From an uncultured Candidatus Melainabacteria bacterium (GTDB lineage: Bacteria; Cyanobacteriota; Vampirovibrionia; Gastranaerophilales; Gastranaerophilaceae), in NCBI GenBank assembly GCA_949927415.1, contig CATLFB010000006.1, forward strand, positions 60,708 through 124,707: DNA of 64,000 nucleotides, read 5' to 3'. The stretch's first letter is position 1; each line of letters opens with the position of its first letter. A model generated the notes under the pieces. It did not search any database, was not told where the DNA came from, and was given only the letters and a program-made list of their open reading frames with translations. Shown piece by piece: positions 62,047-64,000 of the stretch. The position numbers and the translations under genes were made by a program.

Positions 62047-63255
62047 TTAAAACATGTGGTGCATTTTTTCTTTTTTCGTATTCATATACTTCTCATTATA
62101 TGAATTAATTTCAGGAGTCAATTTTACTACATCATTTATGGTTAATCCATAGCCCTTTAGGGCTATTATTTTTTTCGGATTGTTTGTTATAAGGTTAAAA
62201 TTATTAAACCCTAAATCAGAAATTATTTGCGCGCCCATTCCGTAATCACGCAAATCCGGCTTGAATCCGAGAGATAAATTAGCTTCAACAGTGTCCTGGC
62301 CGCATTCCTGCAGTTTGTAAGCCTTTATTTTGTTTACAATCCCGATTCCGCGGCCTTCATGACCTTTCATGTATATCAAAGCGCCTTTGCCGTATTCGTT
62401 GATTTTTTTTAACGCACTGTGCAGTTGATAATTGCAATCGCATTTCAAACTGTGAAAAATATCTCCGGTCAAACATTCGCTGTGAACGCGCACCAACGGA
62501 ATCTTGTCAGAGCCGTCATCTTTCACCAGCGCAACACTTTCCTGTCCCGTTAAATGGTTTACATAGCCGTAAATCTCAAATTCGCCAAATTGAGTAGGAA
62601 GATGCGCTTCTGCTTCTCTTGTCACAACTTTTTCATGCTGCAATCTGTACGCAATAAGTTCTGAAACCGTGATAAATTTAATCCCGTGTTTTTTTGCAAA
62701 CGCAAAAAGTTCATCGCGATGCGCCATGTGCCCGTCAGCGCCCATAATCTCGCACATCGGCCCTGCCTGCGTGTGGCCTGCAAGCCTTGCTAAATCAACA
62801 ACAGCTTCAGTATGCCCTGTCCTTTGTAATACTCCGCCTTTTCTTGCAACACATGGGAAAAGATGCCCCGGGCGTCTCAAATCCGACGGAACGGCGTCCG
62901 GCGCAAGTGCAACTTCTATGGTTTTTGCGCGGTCAAAAGCCGAAATCCCTGTTGTAACCCCGAATTTTTCAGCCGCATCAATACTTACCGTAAATGCAGT
63001 TTTCATACCTTCCGTATTTTGTTCAACCATTTGCGGCAAATCAAGTTTTTCAGCAATCTCGCCCGAAATCGCAAGGCATATTAACCCTTTTGCATTTTCT
63101 GCCATAAATTTGATTATTTCAGGAGTAACCATTTCGCCCGAACAAATTAAATCACCTTCGTTTTCACGATCCTCATCGTCCGCAACAATAAGCATTTTTC
63201 CGTTTCTAAAATCTTCTATCGCTTCTTCTATTGTGTTGAATTTGAAATTACTCAT
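62047..63255 (-). CDS. ribBA: Bifunctional DHBP synthase / GTP cyclohydrolase II
   Basis: A 402-residue enzyme for the two first inputs of riboflavin synthesis. The N-terminal half makes 3,4-dihydroxy-2-butanone 4-phosphate (ADDEDRENEGDLICSGEMVT; GHTEAVVDLARLAG). The C-terminal half is GTP cyclohydrolase II with the zinc motif CLTGDIFHSLKCDC and GHEGRGIGI. Both halves look complete. The start overlaps the ribE stop by one base (TAATG). Confidence 0.97.
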   Translation of the reverse strand: MSNFKFNTIEEAIEDFRNGKMLIVADDEDRENEGDLICSGEMVTPEIIKFMAENAKGLICLAISGEIAEKLDLPQMVEQNTEGMKTAFTVSIDAAEKFGVTTGISAFDRAKTIEVALAPDAVPSDLRRPGHLFPCVARKGGVLQRTGHTEAVVDLARLAGHTQAGPMCEIMGADGHMAHRDELFAFAKKHGIKFITVSELIAYRLQHEKVVTREAEAHLPTQFGEFEIYGYVNHLTGQESVALVKDDGSDKIPLVRVHSECLTGDIFHSLKCDCNYQLHSALKKINEYGKGALIYMKGHEGRGIGIVNKIKAYKLQECGQDTVEANLSLGFKPDLRDYGMGAQIISDLGFNNFNLITNNPKKIIALKGYGLTINDVVKLTPEINSYNEKYMNTKKEKMHHMF

Positions 63256-63848
63256 TATAAAAACCCGTTTTCTTTCAAAAAGTCTTCCGTAATATTATTA
63301 TTTTTCGAATATAAAAATTTTTCAACATACCGCCCGAGAATATCGGTTTCAATATTTACAAAATCTCCGGTTCTAAGATTTTTTAGCGTAGTGTTTTCAA
63401 GTGTATGCGGAATGACTGCAACGCTGAATGTCCGGTTTTGATTATTCGAAACCGTAAGGCTTACGCCATCTACCGCAATAGACCCTTTGTAAACAATATA
63501 TTTGTCCAATTCTTCTGAAATTTCAAAAGTCATGCTGCCGAGATATTTTGCAACTCCGTCAATATGCCCCTGCACAATATGTCCGCCCATCCGTGTCTGA
63601 GGGGTTAATGCCCGCTCAAGATTTACCTCTTCTCCGGCCTTAAACCCTTTTGTTATTCTTAAAGTTTCTGCGCTTACATCTGCCGAAAAAGTGTTTTGAG
63701 TCATTGAAACAACCGTCTGACAGCACCCGTCAATCGCAATGCTGTCGCCTATTTGCGTGCGCTCCAGTACTTTCGAACACTCAATAACAAGTTTCTTCCC
63801 GTCGAAACTTTTAACTTTACCTGTTTCTTCTATAATCCCTGTAAACAT
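63255..63848 (-). CDS. ribE: Riboflavin synthase, alpha chain
   Basis: A 197-residue enzyme that converts two 6,7-dimethyl-8-ribityllumazine to riboflavin. MFTGIIEETGKVKS is the family's N-terminus, and the two-fold repeat is seen with SIAIDGCCQTVVS and GSIAVDGVSLTVS. GGHIVQGHIDGVAKY is also typical. It is coupled to ribBA. No FMN riboswitch is seen upstream. TATAAT lies six bases before the ATG with no ribosome site. Confidence 0.96.
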   Translation of the reverse strand: MFTGIIEETGKVKSFDGKKLVIECSKVLERTQIGDSIAIDGCCQTVVSMTQNTFSADVSAETLRITKGFKAGEEVNLERALTPQTRMGGHIVQGHIDGVAKYLGSMTFEISEELDKYIVYKGSIAVDGVSLTVSNNQNRTFSVAVIPHTLENTTLKNLRTGDFVNIETDILGRYVEKFLYSKNNNITEDFLKENGFL

Positions 63849-63854
63849 AATTTT

Positions 63855-63860
63855 ATTATA
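63855..63860 (-). promoter_or_regulatory. -10 box six bases before ribE
   Basis: On the minus strand a perfect TATAAT is followed by six bases and the ribE ATG, with no ribosome site. A leaderless rib mRNA is the simplest reading. A -35 box at the usual distance is not convincing. Confidence 0.45.
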
Positions 63861-63878
63861 ACATAAAAATCTCCCCCC

Positions 63879-63907
63879 TTGCGCTTGGCTTCAAAACGAG
63901 TTATAAT
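63879..63907 (+). promoter_or_regulatory. Rightward promoter candidate at the window end
   Basis: TTGCGC (63879-63884) and TATAAT (63902-63907) are spaced 17 bases. It would drive a gene beyond the window. An inverted repeat TGTTTCA/TGAAACA (63963-63993) follows and may be an operator. Confidence 0.45.
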
Positions 63908-64000
63908 AAAAATATGATACATTGGGCATAAAATAAATAAGTAACAAACTTCAGAAATAAGGTGTTTCAAACCAGTTTGTCAAATATGAAACATCCCAGT

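Noticed and set aside
63849..64000. FMN riboswitch upstream of ribE
   Set aside because: The conserved RFN-element sequence is absent, and the -10 box is too close to the ATG to allow a leader.

Overview
The window is an AT-rich bacterial segment of two parts: about 53 kb of mobile DNA, then about 11 kb of chromosome that is richer in G+C. The chromosomal part carries rpmH-rnpA, proC, ribE-ribBA, an Fe-S oxidoreductase subunit and two pseudopilins whose N-terminus reads FTLAEVLITLGIIGIVA. That pilin signature with the AT-rich genome suggests a gut Melainabacteria/Vampirovibrionia (Gastranaerophilales-like) host. This is inferred from family resemblance, not from a marker-gene search.

Positions 1-25.9 kb hold the late genes of a contractile-tailed, Mu-like prophage. 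On the minus strand (0.36-14.7 kb) lie an amidase endolysin, a tail-fibre cluster, tail protein I, baseplate J/W/V, D, X, U, tape measure, the tail assembly chaperone with a probable frameshifted extension, and a gp28-type terminase. On the plus strand (15.0-25.3 kb) lie the protease/scaffold, capsid, cement protein, gp36-like and gp37-like proteins, sheath, a Cys-rich 58-residue protein, tube, gp29-type portal, a cytosine methyltransferase, gp30-type head protein, an adenine methyltransferase and a gpG-like protein. The two arms diverge from a structured control region at 14.7-15.0 kb. No Mu transposase is present; the recombinases are tyrosine and serine types.

Positions 26-44 kb are cargo: a GIY-YIG protein, a type III restriction-modification operon with an extra gene between mod and res, a divergent SNF2-like helicase, a flavoprotein with an HxlR regulator, an MBL hydrolase, a nucleotidyltransferase, an HNH-like protein, an XRE regulator facing a Cys-rich gene pair, a membrane protein and a secreted protein made of six 16-residue repeats. 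Positions 44.6-48.4 kb form a mobility module: a structured leader, excisionase-like protein, small protein, HUH Rep-like protein, serine resolvase and tyrosine integrase. An Avs-like STAND NTPase with an N-terminal nuclease motif and a HEPN-like partner lie between the integrase and the element end.

The right end of the element is marked at 53,023-53,067 by the 3' half of an initiator tRNA gene, starting at the anticodon loop and followed by a terminator. The matching left end is not in the window, so the element is probably longer than 53 kb. The chromosomal segment follows, with an 11-base G tract (C on the coding strand) that puts one pseudopilin out of frame, a second pseudopilin broken by a frameshift, and an intergenic repeat cluster at 60.1-61.0 kb. 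Five genes without a Shine-Dalgarno sequence have a -10-like hexamer exactly six bases before the ATG, which suggests leaderless mRNAs.
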